A stretch of DNA of 35,829 bases from Hymenobacter plasmatis (GCF_020711255.1 NZ_JAJFAW010000037.1:1-35829); one strand, 5' to 3'. Numbered from the stretch's first letter, positions 1-7,981 are shown. The notes: generated by a model not told the origin, from the sequence alone. Program-made: numbers and translations.

Positions 1-107
1 ACGACCCGCTTTTTTTGGCTGTCATAACAGAAGAAATATACGTCCTTCTTCTGTCCGTCTTGCCTAGACCACCTCAAATCCTTAGGGCTGCTCCATTACA
101 CACCGTT

Positions 108-135
108 AGTTGCAGCTACATCAGTTGCAGCTACA
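108..135. repeat. Short tandem repeat, 15-bp period, two copies
   Basis: AGTTGCAGCTACA occurs at 108-120 and again at 123-135, so the period is 15 bp. It lies in non-coding DNA and looks like a simple slippage duplication. No function is evident. Confidence 0.7.
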
Positions 136-273
136 AACACATACGTGCATGATAGAACCCCAAAGACCGCGCCCGCCGTGGCTTGATTTTCTGGAGTATT
201 CCCTAAGGATTTCGATTACCACTGTCCGGCTCACAGCTCCTAATGCCCTTATACCCCGCGCTCTTATGAATAA

Positions 274-307
274 AAAAACGCCCCGACCTGTGGGCCGGGG
301 CGTTTTT
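274..307 (-). terminator. Rho-independent terminator of the SBBP/T9SS gene
   Basis: A 12-bp perfect stem, AAAAACGCCCCG (274-285) with CGGGGCGTTTTT (296-307), surrounds a short loop. A run of seven T follows when it is read on the minus strand. It sits 33 bp past the stop codon of the minus-strand gene ending at 341. Confidence 0.85.
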
Positions 308-340
308 GACAGGAACACAATGCTGCGTTTCTACAGATTT

Positions 341-3268
341 TTATCGGATGAGCAGCACGCGCTGGCTGATGCTGCCGGTGGGGGTGGTGAAACGACAAGT
401 ATAGAGGCCACTAGCGAGGCCTGTGCCCGCCAGGCTGCGCTCATAGACCTGGTCGGCAACGGCTACACCCTCATAGAGCGTGCTCACCAACTGGCCCAGG
501 TGGTTGTAGACCTGCACCTGCACCCGGCCCGCCTGCGGGGTGCGGAAACGGAGGGTGGTGGCGCTGGTGAACGGGTTGGGGAAAGCTTCGAGCAGACCGG
601 TGGCTACTGCCTGGTTGCTGCTTGTGGCTAATGCCTGGCGGCTGGCGGGGCAGGCACCCAGCACGTCGCCGTGCTGCACGTGCACGGCGGCTTCTGTTGT
701 ACTGACGCAGAGGAGGTTACCCTTGTGGCAGACGAGCACCTTGTCCATTTTCTTGCCGTTGCTGCTGCAGCGGGCTTCCACCACCGTGAGCGTCACGCTC
801 ACCGGCAGGGCGGGGCAGCCGCTGGCCGGGGTGGCAATCACCGAGTAAGTGAAAGTGCCGGCTTGGGTGGCTGTAAAGACCGGGGTGGCGCTGGTCGGGC
901 TGTTGAGCCCAGTGGGCCCGGCCCAACTGTAGGTGCCGCCCCCGCTGGCGGTCAGGGTTGCACTCTGCGAGCCGTAGCCTAAGTAGAGGGTGGTGGCCAC
1001 GCCACCGGTGTAGACCGAGGTAGCGGGCGTGACCTGAATCGGGGGGGCCGTGGGAACACTACCCCTCACCGTGACCTGGGCCGGGGCCGTGGCGTGGTTG
1101 CCGCTCGCGTCGGTAACGGTGAGCTGCACCGTATTCAGGCCCAGGTTGGCGCAGGTGAAGGTGGTCTGGCTTAGGCTGTAAATCAGCTGGCTGCTGCAAT
1201 TATCGCTGCTGCCGTAGTTGACCTGGCTCGTCAACAAGGTAGCCGTGCCGTTGACTAAGTCGATGCTGACGGGCTGGGTGCGGGCTACCGGTGCCACCTG
1301 GTCTGCAATGGTTACCAGCTGAGTGGCGGTGGTCTGGTTGCCAGCCGCATCGGTGGCCGTCCACACTACGGTGGTAACGCCCACCGGGAAGCTGCCGGGT
1401 GCGTCATTGCTTACGACCACTCCCGAGCAATTATCATTGGCCACGGCCGCGCCCAACCACGAGGCAGTAGCCGTATACGCGGCCGCGCAGGTAGTAGCAT
1501 CGGTGCTACGCGTCAGAGCAGCGGGCGCAGTAAGGGTGGGGTTCTCCGTGTCAGCTACTGTCACCGTGAACGTCTTCGTGTCGGTGCCGGCGCTGTTGGT
1601 GGCCGAGGCCGTGACGGTGGTCACGCCGACGGGGAAGAGGTACGGCGACGTAATGGGACCGGAAGGAAGGGAGTAGGTAATGGCAGGAGCAGGCGTTCCT
1701 GTCGCCGTGGGCGAAAACACCAGTGACGCCGCGCACTGCCCGACAGCTGCCACCGCTGTTAGGTTGCCGACGGCCAGCACGGGCGGTGTGGCTTGAGAAT
1801 ATTTTAGCGTGGCGTAGTTTGATTTTCTGTAGGTGCTACCAATAGTAAAATAGGTAGTGGATTCTCCGGTTACGTAGACGTTGCCCTGCGCGTCCACCGC
1901 CAAGGCCGTGGCTACGTCGTTAAGGGTGTTCGGGCCGTTGTAGCGCTGTTCCCAGAGCAGGGTGCCGTCCGGTCCGTACTTGAGCGTGGCGTAGTCGAGC
2001 TTGTAGAGGGTATTAGGGTAAACGCCCTCCGAGCCTCCGGTTACGTAGACGTTGCCTTGCCCGTCCACCGCCAAGGCCGTGGCTACGTCTCGGCTGTTGT
2101 CCGCGCCTCTGTAGCGCCGTTCCCAGAGCAGGGTGCCGTCCGGTCCGTACTTGAGCGTGGCGTATTCGCTACCCGTGTCCCCGGTCACGTAGACGTTGCC
2201 CTGCCCGTCCACCGCCAAGGCTCTGGCCTGGTCAAAACTATTGTTCGGGCCGTTGTAGCGCTGTCCCCAGAGCAGAGTGCCGTCCGGTCCGTACTTGAGC
2301 GTGGCGTAGTCGCCGGCCGCAGTTGCGGTCACGTAGGCGTTGCCGGCCGCATCGACCGCGATGTCGGTGCCACTGGCCCAACTCCTGTTCGGGCCGTTGT
2401 AGCCCCGTTCCCAGAGCAGGGTGCCGTCCGGTCCGTACTTGAGCGTAATGCAGGAGACATCAGTTGTGTATGGTTTAGTGGGGTCTGTGTATCCCTCGCC
2501 GGTCACGTAAACGTTACCCTGCGCGTCCACCGCCAAGGCACTTACCTCGTCAATGCGGTTGCCCGCGCCTCTGTGGAGCCGTTCCCAGAGCAGGGTGCCG
2601 TCCGGTCCGTACTTGAGCGTGCCGTATTGGCCCCACGAATCGCCGGTCACGTAGACGTTGCCCTGCCCGTCCACCGCCAAGTCTTTGGCTTCGTCGATAA
2701 GGTTGGCCGGGCCGTTGTAGAGCCGGTCCCAGAGCAGGGTGCCGTCCGGTCCGTACTTGAGCGTGGCGTAGTCTCTCGAGTACCCCCTATTAGGGCCATC
2801 CGAGTTTCCGGTCACGTAGACGTTGCCTTGCGCGTCCACCGCCAAGGCCTGCGCTGCGTCCTCGCCATTCCCCGGGCCGTTGTAGCGCCGTTCCCAGAGC
2901 AGAGTGCCGTCTGGTCCGTACTTGAGCGTGGCGTAGTCGCCACCCGAGGAGCCGGTCACGTAGACGTTGCCCTGCCCGTCCACCGCCAAGTCTTTGGCCG
3001 AATTGATGTTGTTAACTGCGCCGTTGTAGCGCTGGAACCACTCTTGGGCTACATACTGGGCACCGGTCGCGCCCTGCAAAGAGGAGGTAGCGGTTGTGCC
3101 TAATGCGCCACCGGCAGGCGTACTAGCAGTAAGTGCTAGCCGGGGCTGCCCGAGCAAGGGGGCCGCGGGCCGGGAAGGTGGTGCGGGCCGTTGCTGGGCA
3201 CTACTGGCAGGCAACAGCATGAGAGAGCAGCTGGCGGCCAGCAGCAGGCGAGTAAAAAGTGTTGGCAT
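341..3268 (-). CDS. Secreted SBBP-repeat beta-propeller protein with HYR domain and T9SS sorting domain
   Basis: This 975-aa protein opens with a Sec signal peptide (about residues 1-25, ending ASSAQQ). Eight SBBP-type repeats follow (about 80-500), built on VDxQGNVYVTG and YATLKYGPDGTLLW. Such repeats form beta-propeller blades. After them come immunoglobulin-like stretches, including a HYR-like domain with the typical FPVGVTTVVWTATDAAGN motif, and a Cys-containing PKD/Ig-like part. The C-terminal 90 or so residues are a T9SS type A sorting domain: FPNPFTSATTLRF, then VQVYNHLGQLV, then LASGLYTCRF. I infer export by T9SS and attachment to or release from the cell surface; the ligand is unknown. 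The repeats are almost identical at DNA level, which suggests recent duplication or gene conversion. The gene is monocistronic, with its own terminator and a candidate promoter. The ATG start is supported by the signal peptide. Confidence 0.9.
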   Translation of the reverse strand: MPTLFTRLLLAASCSLMLLPASSAQQRPAPPSRPAAPLLGQPRLALTASTPAGGALGTTATSSLQGATGAQYVAQEWFQRYNGAVNNINSAKDLAVDGQGNVYVTGSSGGDYATLKYGPDGTLLWERRYNGPGNGEDAAQALAVDAQGNVYVTGNSDGPNRGYSRDYATLKYGPDGTLLWDRLYNGPANLIDEAKDLAVDGQGNVYVTGDSWGQYGTLKYGPDGTLLWERLHRGAGNRIDEVSALAVDAQGNVYVTGEGYTDPTKPYTTDVSCITLKYGPDGTLLWERGYNGPNRSWASGTDIAVDAAGNAYVTATAAGDYATLKYGPDGTLLWGQRYNGPNNSFDQARALAVDGQGNVYVTGDTGSEYATLKYGPDGTLLWERRYRGADNSRDVATALAVDGQGNVYVTGGSEGVYPNTLYKLDYATLKYGPDGTLLWEQRYNGPNTLNDVATALAVDAQGNVYVTGESTTYFTIGSTYRKSNYATLKYSQATPPVLAVGNLTAVAAVGQCAASLVFSPTATGTPAPAITYSLPSGPITSPYLFPVGVTTVTASATNSAGTDTKTFTVTVADTENPTLTAPAALTRSTDATTCAAAYTATASWLGAAVANDNCSGVVVSNDAPGSFPVGVTTVVWTATDAAGNQTTATQLVTIADQVAPVARTQPVSIDLVNGTATLLTSQVNYGSSDNCSSQLIYSLSQTTFTCANLGLNTVQLTVTDASGNHATAPAQVTVRGSVPTAPPIQVTPATSVYTGGVATTLYLGYGSQSATLTASGGGTYSWAGPTGLNSPTSATPVFTATQAGTFTYSVIATPASGCPALPVSVTLTVVEARCSSNGKKMDKVLVCHKGNLLCVSTTEAAVHVQHGDVLGACPASRQALATSSNQAVATGLLEAFPNPFTSATTLRFRTPQAGRVQVQVYNHLGQLVSTLYEGVAVADQVYERSLAGTGLASGLYTCRFTTPTGSISQRVLLIR

Positions 3269-3324
3269 GTAGATGGGAAAAAATAAAAAGGAAAAAACCC
3301 GCTAGTCACACGGGCTCAATCCAT

Positions 3325-3332
3325 CAAATGTA
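3325..3332 (-). promoter_or_regulatory. Candidate -7 promoter element for the SBBP gene
   Basis: The minus strand reads TACATTTG, a full match to the Bacteroidota -7 consensus TAnnTTTG. It lies 57 bp upstream of the ATG at 3268, giving an expected leader of about 50 nt in AT-rich DNA. I see no clear -33 TTG element at the right distance, so this remains a candidate. Confidence 0.4.
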
Positions 3333-3519
3333 GTGGTACAAAATGGAGAAAGAAAATAAATTTATTTATCTGTTAAAATATTTCAACAGACGCCTATGGT
3401 GGACTTAACTTCCTTTCGGTTTGGTTTCTAGTGTAGAAGGCACAGTATTACGCCTGCTCTGTATATGGCACTTGTTCCGTGATGATTTCGGCTAGTGCTG
3501 ACCGGTACACTTTTTCCTT

Positions 3520-3549
3520 TTATAATGCCCCGCATTATAATGCCCCGCA
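3520..3549 (+). repeat. Exact 15-bp tandem duplication containing the start codon
   Basis: TTATAATGCCCCGCA occurs at 3520-3534 and again, without mismatch, at 3535-3549. Because 15 is a multiple of three, both copies carry an in-frame ATG of the downstream gene (ATG at 3525 and 3540), each encoding MPR. Confidence 0.9.
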
Positions 3550-4169
3550 CCCCCAATTTTCCCGACACCACCGACGACGTGAAAAGCATTTCGCTGGCCT
3601 ACTTGCGCGAGTCGGGTCTGCTACGGCCGGGCTACCACGTCACGACTCTTAGTTGGAGTTGCAAGGGGAAGCCCTCTGGGCGCATTACGCTAGAGTGCCA
3701 CCTGCTACCGGGTAGTGAGCCGTACCTACGGCTCAAATACACCTTTAACGATACAACACCCCTCGATTACCGCATTGACCTAGAGGCGCTGCCCAGCAAC
3801 CTGCCCGGCCACGAACACCGCCCTGGCCGCTACCGGATGCGTTGCCCGGTATCGGGCCGGGCGGCCACGGTGCTCTACCTACACGGGGGCCGGGGCTACT
3901 TTGCCCACCGCCTGGCCTACGGCCAGCGCCTTTACTACGAGTCCCAACTGATGCCGGCAAGCATTAAGCCTCTTGTTGCCCCTATTGAACTGGACCGTAA
4001 GCTAGAGGAAGTCTACACCGCTCGATTTGCAAAGGGCCGAAAAACCCACTACCGGGGCAAGCCTACCCGCTGGTATTCCCGCCTGCTGGCGCTGGAGGCG
4101 AAAGCAGGCCTGGCCGTAATAGTCGGGTTAGCTCACACCGCGAACGGCCGATTTAATCCCTTGAGCTGA
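3525..4169 (+). CDS. Unrecognised protein with a decayed zinc-ribbon-like region
   Basis: The protein has 214 residues from the ATG at 3525, 209 from the ATG at 3540, and an in-frame GTG exists at 3495. I do not recognise a named family. The middle reads RYRMRCPVSGRAATVLYL, then GGRGYFAHRLAYGQRLYYESQ. This resembles proteobacterial and Bacteroidota proteins with a zinc ribbon of the form CPxCGRR...LYL...FaCRxCxxLxYxSQ. The layout matches, but three of the four expected Cys positions are Ser, His or Ala here, so metal binding is probably lost. The C-terminal third is basic, with several Lys/Arg and Trp residues. The gene sits alone beside the tRNA and the TGTCCCGCA repeats, so it may be cargo of an old integrated element. 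Family resemblance is from memory and the function is unknown. Confidence 0.6.
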   Translation: MPRIIMPRTPNFPDTTDDVKSISLAYLRESGLLRPGYHVTTLSWSCKGKPSGRITLECHLLPGSEPYLRLKYTFNDTTPLDYRIDLEALPSNLPGHEHRPGRYRMRCPVSGRAATVLYLHGGRGYFAHRLAYGQRLYYESQLMPASIKPLVAPIELDRKLEEVYTARFAKGRKTHYRGKPTRWYSRLLALEAKAGLAVIVGLAHTANGRFNPLS

Positions 4170-4185
4170 GCGGGGACTTAAAATT

Positions 4186-4269
4186 TGTCCCGCACCCCAG
4201 AAATAAATACCGCCCTTCGCTGGCCCAGAAGAGGCAGATTAAGAGTTTTGTCCCGCAAGCTGTCCCGCA
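4186..4269. repeat. Three TGTCCCGCA direct repeats next to the tRNA 3' end
   Basis: TGTCCCGCA occurs at 4186-4194, 4249-4257 and 4261-4269, all in the same orientation. The last two are 12 bp apart. They lie between the 3' end of the preceding gene and the terminator of the tRNA gene. Short direct repeats beside a tRNA 3' end resemble arm-type binding sites of tyrosine recombinases. No integrase gene is present in the window, so this is only a possible attachment-site relic. Confidence 0.45.
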
Positions 4270-4277
4270 ACAAAGAA

Positions 4278-4322
4278 ATAAGGTCTGTAAATAGCTATTA
4301 ACTAGCTACTTACAGACCTTAT
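4278..4322 (-). terminator. Hairpin terminator of the CAT-anticodon tRNA
   Basis: ATAAGGTCTGTAA (4278-4290) pairs perfectly with TTACAGACCTTAT (4310-4322). The loop contains a second inner inverted pair, TAGCTA and TAGCTA, separated from the outer stem by one mismatch. Read on the minus strand, it begins 3 nt past the tRNA 3' end and is followed by the T-rich TTCTTTG. This fits an intrinsic terminator of the tRNA transcript. Confidence 0.7.
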
Positions 4323-4325
4323 ATG

Positions 4326-4399
4326 TGGGCCCAACTGGAATCGAACCAGTGACCTGCTGATTATGAGTCAGCTGCTCTAACCGATTGAGCTATAGGCCC
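4326..4399 (-). tRNA. tRNA with CAT anticodon (elongator Met or lysidine-type Ile2)
   Basis: The minus strand folds into a full cloverleaf of 74 nt including the discriminator A. The acceptor stem is GGGCCTA/TGGGCCC with one G-T pair, the D-arm is GCTC...GAGC, and the anticodon stem is GCTGA/TCAGC around loop CTCATAA. The T-arm is ACTGG TTCGATT CCAGT. The anticodon is CAT. The 3' CCA is not encoded, because the genomic bases after the discriminator read CAT. The D-loop, variable loop and single copy do not match an initiator tRNA. Deciding between elongator tRNA-Met and the tRNA-Ile whose C34 becomes lysidine needs a covariance model. Confidence 0.9.
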
Positions 4400-4498
4400 G
4401 GTGCTGGAGGCAGTCATCTTTCACCTCAACCCTTGCCGTTGCCGGCCCTCCAACACGACAAAAGTACGACCTTCGCCAACGGAAAAACAAGCCAACCC

Positions 4499-5158
4499 AT
4501 GCTACCTCATCTGTTATTCGACTTTGGCGGCGTCATCATCGACATTGATTACGAGGCCACCCCGGCGGCCATGCGGCGGCTGAGCCGGGCCGGCAGCACC
4601 ATCGAGTTTTCGCAAGCCCAACAGGCTGAACTGTTTGACCTATTTGAAACGGGCCGCATCACGCCGGCCGAGTTTCGAGCCGGGCTGCGCGAAGCTTACC
4701 AGCTCGATGCCACCGACGCCGAGCTTGATGCCGCCTGGCACGCCATGCTGCTCGATGTGCCGGCCGAGCGCCTGGCCCTAATTGGCAAGCTGCGCAAGCA
4801 AGGCCACCAAACGGCGTTGCTCAGCAACACCAACTCCTTGCACATCGCCGAAATCAACCAGCGCCTGGCCACCAAGTACGGCTTCAAGCATGGCATTGCC
4901 GACGTGCTCGACCGCGTGTTTTACTCGCAGGAAGTGGGCCTGCGCAAGCCGGGCGAGGAAATATTCCGGCACGCGCTAACCGAAATGAACTGGCAAGCCG
5001 CGGATACGTTGTTCATTGAGGACAGCCCGCAGCACGTGGCTACGGCCCGCCGCCTGGGGCTGCGGGTGCTGCACCTGGCCCCACCCCTCACCCTCACCAC
5101 TGCCCTGCCCGAAGCCATCCGTGCCTTTCCCCGAGAATACGCCCCCGCCCGTTCCTGA
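4499..5158 (+). CDS. HAD-superfamily phosphatase, YihX-like
   Basis: This 219-aa protein has all four HAD motifs. Motif I is FDFGGVIIDID, with the nucleophile Asp8 and Gly in place of the usual second Asp, as in E. coli YihX. Motif II is LLSNTNSLH, motif III the Lys of GLRKPGEEIF, and motif IV FIEDSPQHVATAR. An alpha-helical cap follows motif I. YihX hydrolyses alpha-D-glucose-1-phosphate; the substrate here is unproven. The ATG at 4499 is chosen because it leaves the normal short N-terminus, whereas longer readings would run into the tRNA. The gene overlaps the next one by 38 bp, which suggests translational coupling. Confidence 0.88.
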   Translation: MLPHLLFDFGGVIIDIDYEATPAAMRRLSRAGSTIEFSQAQQAELFDLFETGRITPAEFRAGLREAYQLDATDAELDAAWHAMLLDVPAERLALIGKLRKQGHQTALLSNTNSLHIAEINQRLATKYGFKHGIADVLDRVFYSQEVGLRKPGEEIFRHALTEMNWQAADTLFIEDSPQHVATARRLGLRVLHLAPPLTLTTALPEAIRAFPREYAPARS

Positions 5159-6392
5159 CCCCGCCGACTACCCCGAGGTGGCCCGCACTGCCGAGCCGGT
5201 GCCCGCGCCCTATGCGCGGCTCACGCTGGAGCAGGTCCGGGCCCGCCGGCTGTTCCGGCGCTTCGAGCGGCCCGAGCCGTCGCCGGGGCGCACGTATGCG
5301 GTGCACATCCTGCTGTTTTTAATCACGCTCGTGACCACCACGCTGGCGGGTATTCAGCTCACGCGGGGCGATATAGGGTTTCTGCCCCTCGATGTGTTTG
5401 CGCTGCGTGGGGCCGCCCTGCGCGCCGAAGTGGAGCGCGGGCTGTGGTTTGCGCTGCCGTTTTTGGGCGTGCTCACAGTGCACGAGTTTGGGCATTACTT
5501 CACGGCCCGGCACAACCGGGTGCGCGCCTCGCTGCCGTACTACATCCCGTTTCCGATGGGGCTGGGCACGTTCGGGGCCATCATTCGCATCAAGGACCGG
5601 ATTTTCTCGCGGCGCGAGTTTTTTGATATTGGGCTGGCCGGGCCGCTGGCGGGCTTTGTGGTAGCGGTTCCGCTGCTGGTGTACGGCTTCACGCAGCTGC
5701 CGCCGCTCGATTACCTTTTCACCATTCACCCCGAGTACGCCCGGTACGGCGCCGACTACGCCCGCTACGTGTACCCGCCCGGCCAGGAAGGCATTACCTT
5801 GGCCAAACCCCTGCTCTATCGATTGCTCGAGGCCGCGTTTGCCAACCCGACCCGGCTGCCTCACCCCAACGAGCTGATGCACTACCCCGTGCTGATGGCC
5901 GGCGCCCTGAGTTTGTTCTTCACTGCCCTCAACCTGCTGCCCATGGGCCAGCTCGACGGCGGCCACATCCTCTACGGACTGATGGGCCGGCGGCGCTTCA
6001 ACCAAGCCGCGCTGGTGCTCTTCATCGGGTTTGTTTTTTATGCCGGGCTGGGGCTGTTCACGCTGCACAGCGACTGGCAAACCTGGCTCTACGGCGGCCC
6101 GGTGTATGCGCTGTACTTGGGGCTGATATTCTGGCGGGTGCTGCCGAAGCCGCACCAGGGGCTGCTACTGGCGGCGGGCATCTGGGGCGCGCAGCTGGCC
6201 TTTAGCGTAGCCCAACCCGGCATTTTGGGCAACCCCGGCTGGCTGATATTCGGCTTGCTGCTGGGCCGCTTCACGGGCATTTACCACCCGCCTGCCCCCG
6301 ACGAACGGCGGCTGAGCCCCGGCCGCAAAGTACTGGGCTGGCTGATGGTGGTTATTTTTGTTCTTTGCTTCACCCCCAGCCCGTTTAAGTAA
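5121..6392 (+). CDS. Site-2 protease family membrane metalloprotease (M50)
   Basis: The protein has about 423 residues from the GTG at 5121. The catalytic zinc motif HEFGH (His121, Glu122, His125) lies in a transmembrane segment. The second conserved motif, LPMGQLDGG, supplies the third ligand Asp279. Several hydrophobic segments (about 52-75, 108-128, 175-200, 260-290, and three or four near the C-terminus) make it a polytopic inner-membrane protein. The soluble N-terminus is proline-rich. Family members cleave substrates within the membrane, but no anti-sigma factor or other obvious substrate gene lies nearby. The start is uncertain. GTG 5121 overlaps the HAD gene in another frame and gives a sensible N-terminus; later GTG codons are possible. 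Confidence 0.85.
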   Translation: MPFPENTPPPVPDPADYPEVARTAEPVPAPYARLTLEQVRARRLFRRFERPEPSPGRTYAVHILLFLITLVTTTLAGIQLTRGDIGFLPLDVFALRGAALRAEVERGLWFALPFLGVLTVHEFGHYFTARHNRVRASLPYYIPFPMGLGTFGAIIRIKDRIFSRREFFDIGLAGPLAGFVVAVPLLVYGFTQLPPLDYLFTIHPEYARYGADYARYVYPPGQEGITLAKPLLYRLLEAAFANPTRLPHPNELMHYPVLMAGALSLFFTALNLLPMGQLDGGHILYGLMGRRRFNQAALVLFIGFVFYAGLGLFTLHSDWQTWLYGGPVYALYLGLIFWRVLPKPHQGLLLAAGIWGAQLAFSVAQPGILGNPGWLIFGLLLGRFTGIYHPPAPDERRLSPGRKVLGWLMVVIFVLCFTPSPFK

Positions 6393-6517
6393 AGGCCTGC
6401 GGGCACTCAAAGTAATCTGGCCGGTTAAACTAAAAATTGGTACAGCCGGGTGGCCTGGTTGGCTATTTTCTCATTTGCTTTTCAGCCGCAGCGCCGGCTT
6501 TTGTCTTTTTTCTCGGA

Positions 6518-7156
6518 ATGATTTTTACCCAAAAACAGCTTTTTCTGGGCACTACCCACATTGCCTTGCGGGCCGAAAGCCTGTACGTCTGCAAGCGCAA
6601 CCCGCAGGGCGTGGCCACCCTCGAAACCGAAGTACCCTACGAAGAAATCCTGCCGGTGAAGTCCGGTGAGCACCGTCTTATTCCTGTTAATCAGCTCGTG
6701 CTCACGGGCCTGCTGCTGGTGTTTCTGGGCTACGGGCCTTGGCGCGAGTGGCTGGCCACTGGCCACACCGGCTTCCCGCTCTACTCGTGGTGGCTGATTC
6801 TGGGCGTGAATGCCTTGTCGATGTGGATTCGCTTTGAGCAGCAGTGGTGCACCTTCCGGCTGCAAACTGCCCACCTGGCCGTGACCCTGGCCGGGCGGCC
6901 CTGGCAGCGCAAGCAGTTCCGGGCGCTGGTGGCAGAGCTGGAGCGCCGCACCAAAACCTACCTGCGCGACGAGTACGGCCAGGTCAACCCCTTGGGCTTC
7001 ATTGAGCCGCAGCTCCGGCGGGTGGCCTGGCTGCACGAGCTAGACGTGCTCAGCGCCCGCGAAGCCCAGGCCTTGAGCACCCGCCTCACCGGCCGCCGCA
7101 GCCCCGACACGCTCAGGAGCATGGGCCAGGAGCTGGATTCGCCGTACCTGAATTAA
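6518..7156 (+). CDS. Unknown two-helix membrane protein
   Basis: The protein has 212 residues from the ATG at 6518; a TTG at 6437 could add 27 hydrophobic residues. The N-terminal 60 residues look like beta strands. Two adjacent transmembrane helices follow (about 67-85 and 97-113), then a basic, mostly helical soluble tail with EEILPVK and LRDEYGQVNPLG. The arrangement of a small beta-rich part around a helix pair resembles bacterial PH-like membrane proteins, but I cannot assign a family. It lies between the site-2 protease and the glycosyltransferase on the same strand. If the TTG is used, the protein would gain another membrane helix. Confidence 0.7.
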   Translation: MIFTQKQLFLGTTHIALRAESLYVCKRNPQGVATLETEVPYEEILPVKSGEHRLIPVNQLVLTGLLLVFLGYGPWREWLATGHTGFPLYSWWLILGVNALSMWIRFEQQWCTFRLQTAHLAVTLAGRPWQRKQFRALVAELERRTKTYLRDEYGQVNPLGFIEPQLRRVAWLHELDVLSAREAQALSTRLTGRRSPDTLRSMGQELDSPYLN

Positions 7157-7204
7157 CGTTTTCGGCGGCGGGCTGTTCCGGGGTTTCTTCTTTTTCAGTA
7201 CACC

Positions 7205-7945
7205 ATGCCGCCGCTTTCCGCCCGCCCCGTTGCCGCCCCGGCCCTGGTGAGCATTGTTATCCCCACCTTCAACGAGGCCGAGGGCATCGTGGGGCTGCTG
7301 CGGCATTTGGCCCAAGCCGGCACGGCCACCGATGGCGCCGTCGAAATCATCGTAGCCGATGGCGGCAGCACCGACGCCACAGCGGCCCTGGCCCGGCAGG
7401 CCGGCGCCTGCGTGCTGGCCTGCCCCACCAAAGGCCGCGCGGCCCAGCTCAACTTCGGGGCCCGGCTCGCCCGCGGCAGCATTCTGTACTTCCTGCACGC
7501 CGACACCTTCCCGCCGGCGGGCTTCCTGACGGCCATCCGCCAGGCGGTGACGGCGGGGTACGGCTGCGGCTGCTTCCGCCTGGCCTTCGACGAGCCCCAC
7601 TGGTTTTTGCGGGCCAATGCCTGGTTTACACGCTTCAATGTGGAGGCTGCCCGCTTCGGCGACCAAAGCCTGTTTGTAACAAAACCAGTGTTTGAGCAGG
7701 CTGGCGGCTACCGCGAAGACCTGTTCATCATGGAAGACCAGGAAATAACGCGGCGCCTGCGGCAGCACACCCGGCTGCGGGTGCTGCCCGCCACCGTAAT
7801 TACCTCAGCCCGCAAATACCGCGAAAACGGGGTCTTCCGGCTCCAGGGCGTGTTTTACCTGCTTACCGTGCTTTACCGCCTGGGCGTGTCGCAGCCCAAC
7901 CTGCTCCGCGTTTATCGGGCCCTCATCCGGCAGAATAAGCTGTAG
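7205..7945 (+). CDS. Family 2 glycosyltransferase, TIGR04283-like
   Basis: This 246-aa protein has the GT-A fold signatures of family 2: SIVIPTFNEAEGIVGLL near the N-terminus, EIIVADGGSTDAT, and the DXD-like metal site in FLHADTFPP. Further on are GDQSLFV and an acidic MEDQEITRRL, typical of the catalytic base region. The whole pattern, including PTKGRAAQLNFGA, matches the TIGR04283 group, members of which have been linked to arsenosugar-like biosynthesis in some bacteria. The usual partner genes of that pathway, such as a radical SAM enzyme, are not in this window, so the substrate is open. There is no membrane helix except a weakly hydrophobic C-terminal stretch. The ATG start is 48 bp after the preceding stop codon. 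Confidence 0.85.
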   Translation: MPPLSARPVAAPALVSIVIPTFNEAEGIVGLLRHLAQAGTATDGAVEIIVADGGSTDATAALARQAGACVLACPTKGRAAQLNFGARLARGSILYFLHADTFPPAGFLTAIRQAVTAGYGCGCFRLAFDEPHWFLRANAWFTRFNVEAARFGDQSLFVTKPVFEQAGGYREDLFIMEDQEITRRLRQHTRLRVLPATVITSARKYRENGVFRLQGVFYLLTVLYRLGVSQPNLLRVYRALIRQNKL

Positions 7946-7981
7946 CGCCAACGAGGCTGGGGCGTTCTTACCTCGTCTTTT

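Larger units (their letters stand above)
1..340. other. Left-edge non-coding stretch
   Basis: No convincing gene is visible before the terminator at 274-307. Short open frames here have no recognisable protein character. The stretch holds a two-copy 15-bp-period tandem repeat (108-135) and the terminator of the minus-strand SBBP gene. A frame entering from the left edge closes at a TAG near position 65 and could be the tail of a gene cut by the window edge, but 20 codons are too few to judge. Confidence 0.5.

Noticed and set aside
1..65. Tail of a gene entering from the left edge
   Set aside because: Only about 20 codons are visible before the stop, which is too little to support a call.
1900..3000. 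Regularly spaced near-identical blocks that resemble a CRISPR array
   Set aside because: The spacing follows the protein repeat and the blocks encode the SBBP blade core; the spacers are coding too, and no cas gene is present.
4186..4269. TGTCCCGCA repeats as a CRISPR or iteron array
   Set aside because: There are only three short copies with irregular spacing, and no replication or cas gene is nearby.
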